From the NCBI GenBank assembly GCA_020633435.1, contig JACKDP010000004.1:62001-126000 (forward strand): 64,000 nt of DNA, written 5' to 3'. Of the stretch, positions 46,949 through 54,957 are shown in pieces. The DNA is from Myxococcales bacterium (GTDB lineage: Bacteria > Myxococcota_A > Bradymonadia > UBA7976 > UBA1532). Both the position numbers and the translations under genes were made by a program. The notes beneath the pieces were generated by a model. The model did no database searches. It saw only the letters and a list, made by a program, of their open reading frames with translations, and had not been told where the DNA came from. Positions within the stretch are counted from its first letter, which is position 1, and every line of letters starts with the position of its first letter.

Positions 46949-48250
46949 GTGAAACCCCGCCGAACAGGTACGCGCAAATCTACGATTGCCGATAGTATTT
47001 CAGCGCTGGCCGTAGGCCTCGTCTTCCTCTGCTCCGCAACGGCCTGGGCTCAAGAGAAGGCACCGCCCACGCTCACGCTGGAGCAGGCCGTGGCGACCGC
47101 GTTCCGGAGCAGCCCCAGGCTCCGTGCCGAGCGCGCGCGCGTCCTGGAGGTGGAGGGCCGCGTCGTGGGCGCCGAGGTCTATCCGTTCAACCCCGAACTC
47201 GAGGTGCTGGGCGCCGCGCGCGTCGGGCGCGACGACACCACCGGCGACTTCGAGGTGGGTGTCTCTCAGGAGATCGAGCTCGCCGGCCAGCGCGGCAAGA
47301 GGGTGGCGACCGCCCGAGCCGAGCTCGATGCGGCGCGCTCGGACCGGCTTCGGTTCGAGAGGCTCCTGTCGGCCGAGGTCCACCTCGTCTTTATCGACGC
47401 GCTCGAGGCTCGGGAGATGCTTGCGGTCGCGCGAGCGGAGGCCGAGCTGGCCACTCAGCTTCTGGATCTCGCGAGACGCCGGCTGGAGGCCGGCGCCGGC
47501 ACCCAACTCGACGTGAACGTCGCGTCCGCGGAGCTCGGGCGCGCGGAGCAGGCGGTCGGAGCCGTCACCGGCGAGTACGCCGCAGCTCGCGCGGCTCTTG
47601 CCGAGGTCCTGGGCTTGTCCGCCGCCACGCTGCCGTTGCCGGAGGGTGGCCTCGAACCAGGGGACGGTGCGCTGCCGCCCATCGACGAGCTGCTGGTCGC
47701 CGCCGAGGCGAACCGCGCTGACCTACGGGCCCTCCAGGACATCGAGCGAACGGCGCGGGCACGCGTCGAGCTCGCTCGCGCCGAGGCCTGGCCCAACCTC
47801 CGGGTCGGGTTGTTCGCCGGGCGCGAGGCCAACGTCGACACGCTCGTGGGCGCGGGGATCTCCATTCCCCTGCCCGTCTTCCAGCGCAACCAGGGGGCCA
47901 TCGCGGAGGCCGAGGCCACGACGATACGTGTGACGGCAGAGCGCGACGCCGTGCGGCTGTCCGCGGTCCGCGAGGTGGTCACCGCCTACGAGCGACACAA
48001 GGCCGGCGTGGCTTCCCTTTCGGGCCTCGAGCAGCGTGTTCTCGGAACGACCGAGGAGAACCTCGAGCTGCTGCGCAAGGCCTTCGAGGCGGGCAAAACG
48101 GGCTGGACCGACGTCCTTGTCATGCGGCGCGCGCTGTTCGACGCCCGCCGGGCGCTGGTCGAGACCAGCGCGCTGGTTCGACGAGCTCGGGTGCGCATCG
48201 ACATCGCCGCCGGGCGAATGCCCCTCCCTGCAGGCGGAAACACGGAGTGA
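46949..48250 (+). CDS. czcC: CzcC-like outer-membrane efflux protein
   Basis: A 433-residue TolC-family channel. It has a signal peptide (SALAVGLVFLCSATAWAQ) and two repeated halves of OEP type, with LTLEQAVATAFRSSPRL, FEVGVSQEIELAGQRGKR (typical of CzcC) and VGAGISIPLPVFQRNQGAIA. It forms the outer-membrane duct of the CzcCBA pump. The GTG start follows the M56 gene by 13 bases. The next gene follows immediately. A second czcC start lies at 55956 and is cut by IS3. Confidence 0.88.
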   Translation: MKPRRTGTRKSTIADSISALAVGLVFLCSATAWAQEKAPPTLTLEQAVATAFRSSPRLRAERARVLEVEGRVVGAEVYPFNPELEVLGAARVGRDDTTGDFEVGVSQEIELAGQRGKRVATARAELDAARSDRLRFERLLSAEVHLVFIDALEAREMLAVARAEAELATQLLDLARRRLEAGAGTQLDVNVASAELGRAEQAVGAVTGEYAAARAALAEVLGLSAATLPLPEGGLEPGDGALPPIDELLVAAEANRADLRALQDIERTARARVELARAEAWPNLRVGLFAGREANVDTLVGAGISIPLPVFQRNQGAIAEAEATTIRVTAERDAVRLSAVREVVTAYERHKAGVASLSGLEQRVLGTTEENLELLRKAFEAGKTGWTDVLVMRRALFDARRALVETSALVRRARVRIDIAAGRMPLPAGGNTE

Positions 48251-48255
48251 TCCTC

Positions 48256-49581
48256 ATGAAAAGGCTTGCACAACGGCTCACGGTCCTGCTGTCCTGTGTC
48301 GCGCTCGCGACGCTCGCCGGCTGCTCGAAGAAGGGCGCTCCCGGCCGCGGGGCCGCAGAGGAGCGCGGCACGCACGCGGACGAGGACGAGCACGGACACG
48401 CCGAGAAGGGCGGCGCGGGAAGGGGCGAGTCCGGCCACGCCAAGCACGAGGAGACGGGCGGGCGCCAAGGACACGACGAGCACAAGGGACACGACGAGCA
48501 CGAAGAAGGCGTCGTGGAGCTGTCGGAAGAGGCCGCCGCGCAGGCGAAAATACGAACCGCACCCGTGGAGGAGCGCGGCGTTCCCTTTGTGCTGCGGACC
48601 ACGGCGCGCGTGGACTACGACGAGCGGCGCCTTGCCCATGTCAGCCCCCGGATCCCCGGCCGGGTGGCCCGCGTCGACGCCGAGCTCGGCGCGGACGTGA
48701 AGGCGGGGCAGGCGCTCGCGACCCTCGACAGCATCGAGCTCGGCGCCGCCAAGGCCGACTACCTCGCAGCCCGGGCCGAGGAGTCGCTCGCCCGAAAGAC
48801 CCGTGACCGCGAGGATCGCCTCTTCGAAGAGAAGATCACGTCGGAGCAGTCGGCGCTCGAGGCGCGGACCGCCCACGAGAAGGCGCTCGTCCACCTCCGC
48901 TCGGGCGAGGAGAAGCTGCGCCTGCTCGGTCTGTCCAAGCAGGAGATTGCCCAGGTGCGCTACGGCGACCCCAAGGCGGCGACGTTTTCTCTCGTGGCGC
49001 CGATGGACGGGCGAATCGTCGACAAGCACCTCGTGGCCGGCGAGCTGGTGACCCCGGAGGAGAAGGTCTTCACGGTCGCCGATCTGAGCCACCTCTGGAT
49101 CTGGATCGACGTCTACGAACGCGACCTCTCTCGCGTCCACAAGGACGACACCGTCGCGGTCGTCACCCAGGCGTGGCCGGGCCGGACATTCGAGGGACAC
49201 GTCACGTACATCGGCGACCGCGTGGACCCGGACACCCGAGCAGCGCGGGCGCGCATCGACATCCCCAATCCCGAGGGGGCGCTCAAGCCGGGGATGTTCG
49301 CCGAGGTCGTGCTGACCGACCCACACGGCATCGACGCGGAGCGCAAGGCGCTCGCCGTGCCCCCGTCGGCCGTGCTCCGCGACGGAGATCGGACGATCGC
49401 GTTCGTGCAGGAGGGCGAGCGCAGGTACGAACGCCGCACGTTGCGTATCGGCGCGCGCACCGAGGAGCTCGTCGAGGTCACCGAAGGGCTCGCCGCCGGT
49501 GATCGCGTCGTCGTAGAGGGCGCGTTCCTGCTCAAGTCCGAGGCCGCCAAAGAAGAGATGGGCGGCGGGCACAGCCACTAA
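48256..49581 (+). CDS. czcB: CzcB-like periplasmic adaptor with His-rich N-terminus
   Basis: A 441-residue membrane-fusion protein from the ATG at 48256 (GGAG 8 bases upstream; a GTG at 48247 overlapping the czcC stop is an alternative). A lipobox (LATLAGC) is followed by a His/Glu/Asp-rich region (~25-80: HADEDEHGHAEK, HDEHKGHDEHEE). Barrel-sandwich hybrid, helical hairpin and beta-barrel domains follow: LAHVSPRIPGRVARVDAELG, FSLVAPMDGRIVDKHLVAGE, DLSHLWIWIDVYERDLSRVH. The tail ends GGGHSH. The His clusters should bind divalent metals for delivery to the pump. Confidence 0.9.
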   Translation: MKRLAQRLTVLLSCVALATLAGCSKKGAPGRGAAEERGTHADEDEHGHAEKGGAGRGESGHAKHEETGGRQGHDEHKGHDEHEEGVVELSEEAAAQAKIRTAPVEERGVPFVLRTTARVDYDERRLAHVSPRIPGRVARVDAELGADVKAGQALATLDSIELGAAKADYLAARAEESLARKTRDREDRLFEEKITSEQSALEARTAHEKALVHLRSGEEKLRLLGLSKQEIAQVRYGDPKAATFSLVAPMDGRIVDKHLVAGELVTPEEKVFTVADLSHLWIWIDVYERDLSRVHKDDTVAVVTQAWPGRTFEGHVTYIGDRVDPDTRAARARIDIPNPEGALKPGMFAEVVLTDPHGIDAERKALAVPPSAVLRDGDRTIAFVQEGERRYERRTLRIGARTEELVEVTEGLAAGDRVVVEGAFLLKSEAAKEEMGGGHSH

Positions 49582-49593
49582 CGGAGGCCTCGG

Positions 49594-52500
49594 ATGATCC
49601 AGCGCATCATCGACTTCTCGATCGACAACCGGCTGCTCGTCGTCATGGGCTGGCTGCTGGTCATCGCGATCGGCGTCCGCTCGCTGGGCGAGCTCCCGAT
49701 CGACGCCGTCCCGGACGTGACCAATGTCCAGGTTCAGATCCTCACCAACAGCCCCGGTCTGGCGCCGGAGGAGGTCGAGAAGTTCGTCACCTTCCCGGTG
49801 GAGACCGCGATGAGCGGGCTACCCCGAATCGAGGAGATCCGCTCGGTCTCCAAGTTCGGGCTGTCGGTCGTTACGGTCGTCTTCGAGGAGGGCGCCGACA
49901 TCTACTGGGCGCGCCAGCTCGTGGGCGAACGCCTGTCGGCGGCCCGGGAGAACATCCCCGCGGGATACGGCGAGCCGGAGATGGGCCCGATCTCTACGGG
50001 CCTGGGCGAGATCTACCAGTTCGAGGTCCGCGGCGAGCCCATGTGTCCGCCGGGGGAACCGGACACCGACTCCTGCTACACCCCCATGGAGCTGCGCACC
50101 ATTCTCGACTGGTACGTCAACTACCAGCTCCGCTCGGTCCCCGGCATCGTCGAGGTCAACTCCTTCGGCGGCGAGCTCAAGACCTATCAGGTGACCATCG
50201 ACCCCGCTCAGCTCGTCGCCTACGGGCTCACGACGGGCGACGTGTTGGAGGCGCTCGAGCACAACAACCGCAACGTCGGCGGCGGATACATCGCTCATCA
50301 GGGCGAGCAGTACCTGATCCGCGGCGAGGGCCTCGTCGAGAGGGTCGAGGACTTGAACAACATCGTCCTGACGGCCGATCGAGAGGGCACGCCCGTTCAC
50401 GTTCATGACATCGGCACGGTCGAGTTTGCGCCGATGATCCGCCAGGGAGCGGTTACGCGCGACGGCCGCGGCGAAGCGGTCGTCGGCATCGTGATGATGC
50501 TCATGGGCGAGAACGCCCGGGCAGTCGTCGCCAGGGTCAAGGACAAGATCGCGCAGATCGAGAAGACGCTCCCGAAGGGCGTCCACATCGACACGTTCTA
50601 CGACCGGACGGAGCTGGTCGACAAGACGATCCACACGGTCGCCAAGAACCTGATCGAGGGCGGCCTCCTCGTGGTCCTCGTTCTCCTGCTGCTCCTCGGG
50701 AACGTCCGCGGCGGCCTCATCGTGGCCTCCGCGATCCCGTTGTCCATGCTTGTGGCGTTCACGGCGATGAAGTTCGCTGGGCTGTCGGGCAATCTGATGA
50801 GCCTCGGCGCCATCGACTTCGGGCTCATCGTCGATGGGTCCGTGGTGATGATCGAGAACATCGTGCGCGTCCTGCACCACCGCCGTCATGAGACGGGAGT
50901 GACGCATGCCGAGAAGGTCCGCGCCGCGGCGCACGAGGTCGCTCGACCGGTCGTCTTCGCGGTGGGGATCATCATGATCGTCTACCTGCCAATCCTCGGG
51001 CTGACCGGCGTCGAGGGGAAGATGTTCGGGCCGATGGCGCTCACGGTCGTCTTTGCGCTGGCCGGCTCTCTCGTCTGCGCCCTCACCCTGATGCCGGTGC
51101 TTGCGACGATCTTCCTCAAGAAGGTGTCCGAGAAGGAGCCGCTCCTGTTCCGCCTGGCCAAGCGCGTCTACACCCCCTTGCTCGGCGCCACGCTCCGGCA
51201 TCGGATCGCGACCCTGGCGACGGCGCTGGCCCTGTTCGCGGGAAGCCTCGCGCTCATCCCCTTCCTCGGAGCCGAGTTCATTCCGCGCCTCGACGAAGGA
51301 TCCATCGCGATGCAGATCTGGCGGATTCCGAGCATCTCGCTCGAGCAGTCGAACGAGATCAGCACCATCGCCGAGAGCGTCCTCGTCAAGGAGTTCCCCC
51401 CGGAGGTCGACACGGTCGTGTCACGGACCGGGCGCGCCGAGATCGCCACCGACCCCATGGGCGTCGAGATCAGCGACACCTTCATCATCCTGAAGCCAAA
51501 GGAGCAGTGGCGCTTCGAGACCAAGGAGGCGCTCGTCGAGGCGATCGACCGGGCCATGAAGAAGCACGTCCCGGCCGCGATCTTCAGCTACTCGCAGCCC
51601 ATCGAGCTGCGGGTGCAGGAGCTGATCTCCGGGGTCCGGTCCGACGTGGCGGTACACCTGTACGGCGACGATCTGACGCTGCTCAAGGAGAAGGCGGACG
51701 AGATCGCGCGTGTGCTGCAGCGGGTCCAGGGTGCGGCGGACGTGAAGGCAGAGCAGACGCAGGGCCTGCCGATGATGCGGGTTCGGATCGATCGGGACGC
51801 GATCGCGCGGTACGGCATCAACGCGGAGCGCGTGCTGGATGTGGTCGAGACCGTGGGCGGCAAGTCGGCGGGCACCGTGCTCGAGGGTCAGAAGCGCTTC
51901 ACGCTCCAAGCGCGATTCAGCCCCAGCGTCCGCGCCGACCTCGACCGGATCCGGGACCTGCGCGTGGCGGCACCATCGCCGAACGGCGGACCGCCACGCC
52001 AGATCCCGCTCTCGCAGCTCGCGAGCATCACCGTCGAGGACGGGCCGGCGCAGATCAGCCGTGATCGGATCAGCCGTCGCATCAACGTCGAGGCCAACGT
52101 GCGCGGGCGCGATCTGGCCTCGTTCGTCGCCGAGGCGCAGTCGGCCATCGACCGGGACGTACAGCTCCCGCCCGGATGGACGCTGGAGTGGGGGGGGCAG
52201 TTCGAGAATCTCCAGGCAGCCTCCGAGCGCCTGTCGGTGCTCGTCCCGTTGGCTCTGCTGCTCATCTTCGTCCTGCTCTACTCGACGTTCAACTCCACGC
52301 GCCTCGCGCTCATCATCTACATGAACGTGCCCATGGCGATCACGGGCGGCCTCGCGGCGCTGGCTCTGCGGGGCTACCCGTTCTCGATCTCGGCGGGCGT
52401 CGGCTTCATCGCGCTCTTCGGCGTCGCGGTGCTCAACGGCGTGGTCCTCATCTCCTATGTCATCCAACGCAGGAGCGAGGGCCTGTCCGCCGAGGAGGCC

Positions 52501-52728
52501 GCACGCGAAGGCGCCGCGACACGGCTGCGCCCGGTGCTGATGACCGCCTTCGTCGCGTCGCTGGGCTTCATCCCGATGGCCCTGGCGACGAGCGCGGGCG
52601 GCGAGGTCCAGCGACCTCTGGCCACGGTCGTCATCGGCGGACTCGTGACCTCCACGCTGCTGACGCTGCTCGTCTTGCCCACCGTCTACGCGTGGCTGGG
52701 TCGGGGCCGACCCGAGGTGGAGATCTAG
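49594..52728 (+). CDS. czcA: CzcA-type heavy-metal RND efflux pump
   Basis: A 1044-residue RND transporter with 12 membrane spans and two large periplasmic loops. The proton-relay segment in span 4 reads IDFGLIVDGSVVMIEN, carrying the DFGxxxDG...EN pattern of the HME1 (Co/Zn/Cd) group rather than CusA-type Cu/Ag pumps. NAPTV-like FVTFPVETAMSGLPRIEEIR, LLGNVRGGLIVASAIPLSML and FQSLRAASERL-like QAASERLSVLVPLALL are further landmarks. A Cys pair occurs in the first periplasmic loop (MCPPGEPDTDSC), which is unusual. Together with the two genes before it, this exports divalent metals from the periplasm. Confidence 0.95.
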   Translation: MIQRIIDFSIDNRLLVVMGWLLVIAIGVRSLGELPIDAVPDVTNVQVQILTNSPGLAPEEVEKFVTFPVETAMSGLPRIEEIRSVSKFGLSVVTVVFEEGADIYWARQLVGERLSAARENIPAGYGEPEMGPISTGLGEIYQFEVRGEPMCPPGEPDTDSCYTPMELRTILDWYVNYQLRSVPGIVEVNSFGGELKTYQVTIDPAQLVAYGLTTGDVLEALEHNNRNVGGGYIAHQGEQYLIRGEGLVERVEDLNNIVLTADREGTPVHVHDIGTVEFAPMIRQGAVTRDGRGEAVVGIVMMLMGENARAVVARVKDKIAQIEKTLPKGVHIDTFYDRTELVDKTIHTVAKNLIEGGLLVVLVLLLLLGNVRGGLIVASAIPLSMLVAFTAMKFAGLSGNLMSLGAIDFGLIVDGSVVMIENIVRVLHHRRHETGVTHAEKVRAAAHEVARPVVFAVGIIMIVYLPILGLTGVEGKMFGPMALTVVFALAGSLVCALTLMPVLATIFLKKVSEKEPLLFRLAKRVYTPLLGATLRHRIATLATALALFAGSLALIPFLGAEFIPRLDEGSIAMQIWRIPSISLEQSNEISTIAESVLVKEFPPEVDTVVSRTGRAEIATDPMGVEISDTFIILKPKEQWRFETKEALVEAIDRAMKKHVPAAIFSYSQPIELRVQELISGVRSDVAVHLYGDDLTLLKEKADEIARVLQRVQGAADVKAEQTQGLPMMRVRIDRDAIARYGINAERVLDVVETVGGKSAGTVLEGQKRFTLQARFSPSVRADLDRIRDLRVAAPSPNGGPPRQIPLSQLASITVEDGPAQISRDRISRRINVEANVRGRDLASFVAEAQSAIDRDVQLPPGWTLEWGGQFENLQAASERLSVLVPLALLLIFVLLYSTFNSTRLALIIYMNVPMAITGGLAALALRGYPFSISAGVGFIALFGVAVLNGVVLISYVIQRRSEGLSAEEAAREGAATRLRPVLMTAFVASLGFIPMALATSAGGEVQRPLATVVIGGLVTSTLLTLLVLPTVYAWLGRGRPEVEI

Positions 52729-52764
52729 CCTTTGCTCGGAAACCAGACCCGCGGAGACAGACCC

Positions 52765-53106
52765 ATGAGAGAGATCAAGGCCATCATTCAGCCGTTCATG
52801 CTCCAGCACGTGCTGGATGCACTGGCGACCATCGAGGGGTTGCCTGGAGTGACGGTCTCGGAGGTGTTGGGGTGGGGCAAGAGCCGAGCCGCCAATGTGC
52901 AGCACCCCGTCCGCGAGTCCGGGCACGCGTTCGCCCGCAAGTGCAAGGTGGAGATCGTGGTGCCGGACATCCTGATCGATCAGGTCGTGGAGGCTGTGGT
53001 GCGCGCCGCTCGAACCGGAAAGCCAGGGGACGGCAAGGTGTTCGTCCACGAGTTGGACGACGCCGTCAAGATCCGGAGCGGCGAGCGCGGCGAGGCGGCG
53101 ATCTGA
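52765..53106 (+). CDS. P-II-like signalling protein of the efflux operon
   Basis: A 113-residue P-II-superfamily protein. The ferredoxin-like fold is recognisable from MREIKAIIQPFMLQHVLDAL, VSEVLGWGKSRAANV (start of the T loop), KVEIVVPDILIDQVVEAVV and DGKVFVHELDDAVKIRSGE. The Tyr51 uridylylation site of GlnB is absent and the T loop is His/Arg-rich. P-II-like proteins next to CzcA form a known separate group, linked to heavy-metal efflux rather than nitrogen. It lies 36 bases after czcA and 16 before the CDF gene. Confidence 0.85.
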   Translation: MREIKAIIQPFMLQHVLDALATIEGLPGVTVSEVLGWGKSRAANVQHPVRESGHAFARKCKVEIVVPDILIDQVVEAVVRAARTGKPGDGKVFVHELDDAVKIRSGERGEAAI

Positions 53107-53122
53107 GCATCGGAGGCGCGCG

Positions 53123-54070
53123 ATGACGGGCAGCGATCACGAGCACGGCTCGGTGCGCGCCGGCGAACACGGCGGGACGCGCTACAAGCGCCGGCTCTTG
53201 CTGTCCCTGGCGATCGTCGGCGCCTACTCCGTCGTCGAGGTGGTCGGAGGCCTGCTGACGAACTCCCTCGCGCTGCTCTCGGACGCAGGACACATGCTGA
53301 CCGACGTCATCGGTCTCGGGATGGCCGCGGCTGCCATACACGCCGTCGGCCGGGCCCGCCGGGATGCGCGCCACACCTTCGGCCTCTACCGCCTGGAGAT
53401 CCTCGCCGCGCTGGCGAACGCCGCACTCCTGTTCAGCGTGGCACTGTACATTGTGTACGAGGCGTGGCAGCGGTTCAGCGATCCGCCAGAAGTGATGAGC
53501 CTGCCGATGCTGCTCATCGCGTTCGTTGGGCTGCTGGTCAACGTGGGCGTCCTTCTCTTGCTTCGAAAGGGAGCCGTCGAGAGCATCAACGTCGAAGGGG
53601 CCTACCTCGAGGTGCTGGCCGATCTCTTCGGCTCCATCGGAGTCATTGTCGCCGCGGTCGTCATGCAGGCCACTGCGTTCCGCCTCGTCGACCCGATCTT
53701 CGGCGTGGCGATCGGCGTGATGGCGCTCCCTCGCACATGGAGGCTCGGCAGGAAGGCCGTCCGCATTCTCCTCGAGGCGGCAACCCCGTCCATGGACCTC
53801 GACGCGATCCAGTCGGCGCTCGAAGGCATCGAGGGCGTGGTGGCGGTCCACGACCTCCATGTGTGGACGTTGACCTCCGGCATGGAGGTCGGCTCGGTGC
53901 ACCTGCGCGTGGCCGACGACTCACGCTTCGCCGACGTGCTGAAGGAAGCCCGGACCATCCTGAGGGAGCGCTTCCATATCGACCATCCGACCGTCCAGAT
54001 CGAGCCCGCGTCAGGTTCCTGCGAGCCCTGCACAGCGCGCGGCAACTCCGGAGACGAGACCGAGCAATGA
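53123..54070 (+). CDS. czcD: CDF-family cation efflux transporter
   Basis: A 315-residue cation diffusion facilitator. Six membrane spans lie between ~25 and 215. The metal site in span 2 is SDAGHMLTDV (His57 and Asp61). In span 5 the equivalent of the usual HxxxD reads EVLAD (Glu163 and Asp167). The C-terminal cytoplasmic domain (~225-300) has VAVHDLHVWTLTSG and the end is Cys-rich (SCEPCTARG). The protein moves Zn, Cd or Co from cytoplasm to periplasm, where CzcCBA can expel them. Glu in place of His may alter specificity; similar variants occur in parts of the family. Confidence 0.88.
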   Translation: MTGSDHEHGSVRAGEHGGTRYKRRLLLSLAIVGAYSVVEVVGGLLTNSLALLSDAGHMLTDVIGLGMAAAAIHAVGRARRDARHTFGLYRLEILAALANAALLFSVALYIVYEAWQRFSDPPEVMSLPMLLIAFVGLLVNVGVLLLLRKGAVESINVEGAYLEVLADLFGSIGVIVAAVVMQATAFRLVDPIFGVAIGVMALPRTWRLGRKAVRILLEAATPSMDLDAIQSALEGIEGVVAVHDLHVWTLTSGMEVGSVHLRVADDSRFADVLKEARTILRERFHIDHPTVQIEPASGSCEPCTARGNSGDETEQ

Positions 54071-54542
54071 AGCCGGACGATGTGCCTCGGTACTACGACC
54101 GTGCTGCTCGCCGCCACGATCGCAGGCTTACGTTCTGGATCGGCGAGGTGCCTCGCATCGACCCCTTGCGGGAGCGCGCGCTCGGTCTCCTTCATGTGCT
54201 GCAGGCGAGGTGGGAGCGCGGGGGCAGGCCGTGCCAGGCGATCGTCTCGCGGATTCCCAGCAGCAGCACTGCCTCCACGAAGTGGGCATCGCCTTGCTGG
54301 GGAGAAAAGAAGATGCCCTCCAAGAGACCGGCGCCGACGCCGAGACCATCGAGCGTACCGAGCACCGGGTGCACCGCTCTGTCGGCGGGACCTTCCTCGC
54401 GCTCGCGATCTACGTGCGCTCCAGGCGGGCTGGACGCTCTGGACCGCCGACGTTCCTCTTCTTACCGCGGAGCAAACTACGACTGACAGCCGGAGTTCCG
54501 TTGGGTACAAGCAGCTCTCGCCCTGCGAACGCTCGCGGGTGA
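54067..54542 (+). pseudogene. Probable broken remnant of a small cation-transporter gene
   Basis: An ATG overlaps the CDF stop (ATGA at 54067) and opens MKPDDVPRYYDRAARRHDRR, continuing with LTFWIGEVPRIDPLRERALG. That frame soon turns Ser/Arg-rich. Another frame from about 54210 looks protein-like: DRLADSQQQHCLHEVGIALL, GRKEDALQETGADAETIERT, HRSVGGTFLALAIYVRSRR. The VGGTFLALAIYV segment resembles the span found in TMEM163-type cation transporters, so this could be a frame-shifted, internally deleted relic. Confidence in the family is low. The region also carries the promoter of the second BlaI gene at its end. Confidence 0.35.
54475..54497. promoter_or_regulatory. Operator-like motif before the second BlaI gene
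   Basis: AACTACGACTGACAGCCGGAGTT. The AACTACGAC half is the exact inverse of 45441-45449 before the first BlaI gene, and GACTGACAGCCGGAGTT aligns with GATTGACGGTCGGAGCT (62822-62838) before the third, differing at four positions. Confidence 0.45.
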
Positions 54543-54555
54543 GAGGAGAGCGCCC

Positions 54556-54957
54556 GTGCCCATGCTCCGATTTCCAGACCTCGTCCTCGGGGAGCTCGAG
54601 CGCGATGTACTGGACGTGCTCTGGACCGATGGCCCGCTGAACCCGGGTGCCGTGCACGAGCGCGTCGGTGCGCCGAGGGGGATCTCCGTCAACACCGTCT
54701 CGTCGGCCCTGAAGCGGCTTCACGAGAAGGGGCTGCTGGGGCGCGAGAAGGTGAGCCACGCGTACGTCTACCGCGCGATCGTCACCCGTGCGGAGCTCCA
54801 GCGCCAGCTCATCGACGGGATCGCCTCCCAGTTCGGCGAGGAGAGCGGTGCGGGGCTGCTTGCCGCGTTTGTTGATCTGGCCGAGGAGCGCGGTGAGGAG
54901 ACCCTGCGTCGCCTCGAACAGATGATCGCGGCGCGGCTCGGCGAGGGGGGCGGATGA
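54556..54957 (+). CDS. BlaI/MecI/CopY-family repressor (second pair)
   Basis: A 133-residue regulator that starts at a GTG with gaggagag upstream (ATG at 54562 is the alternative). LGELERDVLDVLWTDGPLNP, ISVNTVSSALKRLHEKGLLG and SHAYVYRAIVTRAELQRQL give the winged helix and its wing; the helical end (LLAAFVDLAEERGEETLRRL) is for dimerisation. It is far from the first repressor in sequence but very close to the third at 62891, with only scattered differences. The gene overlaps the M56 gene by 4 bases. Confidence 0.9.
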   Translation: MPMLRFPDLVLGELERDVLDVLWTDGPLNPGAVHERVGAPRGISVNTVSSALKRLHEKGLLGREKVSHAYVYRAIVTRAELQRQLIDGIASQFGEESGAGLLAAFVDLAEERGEETLRRLEQMIAARLGEGGG

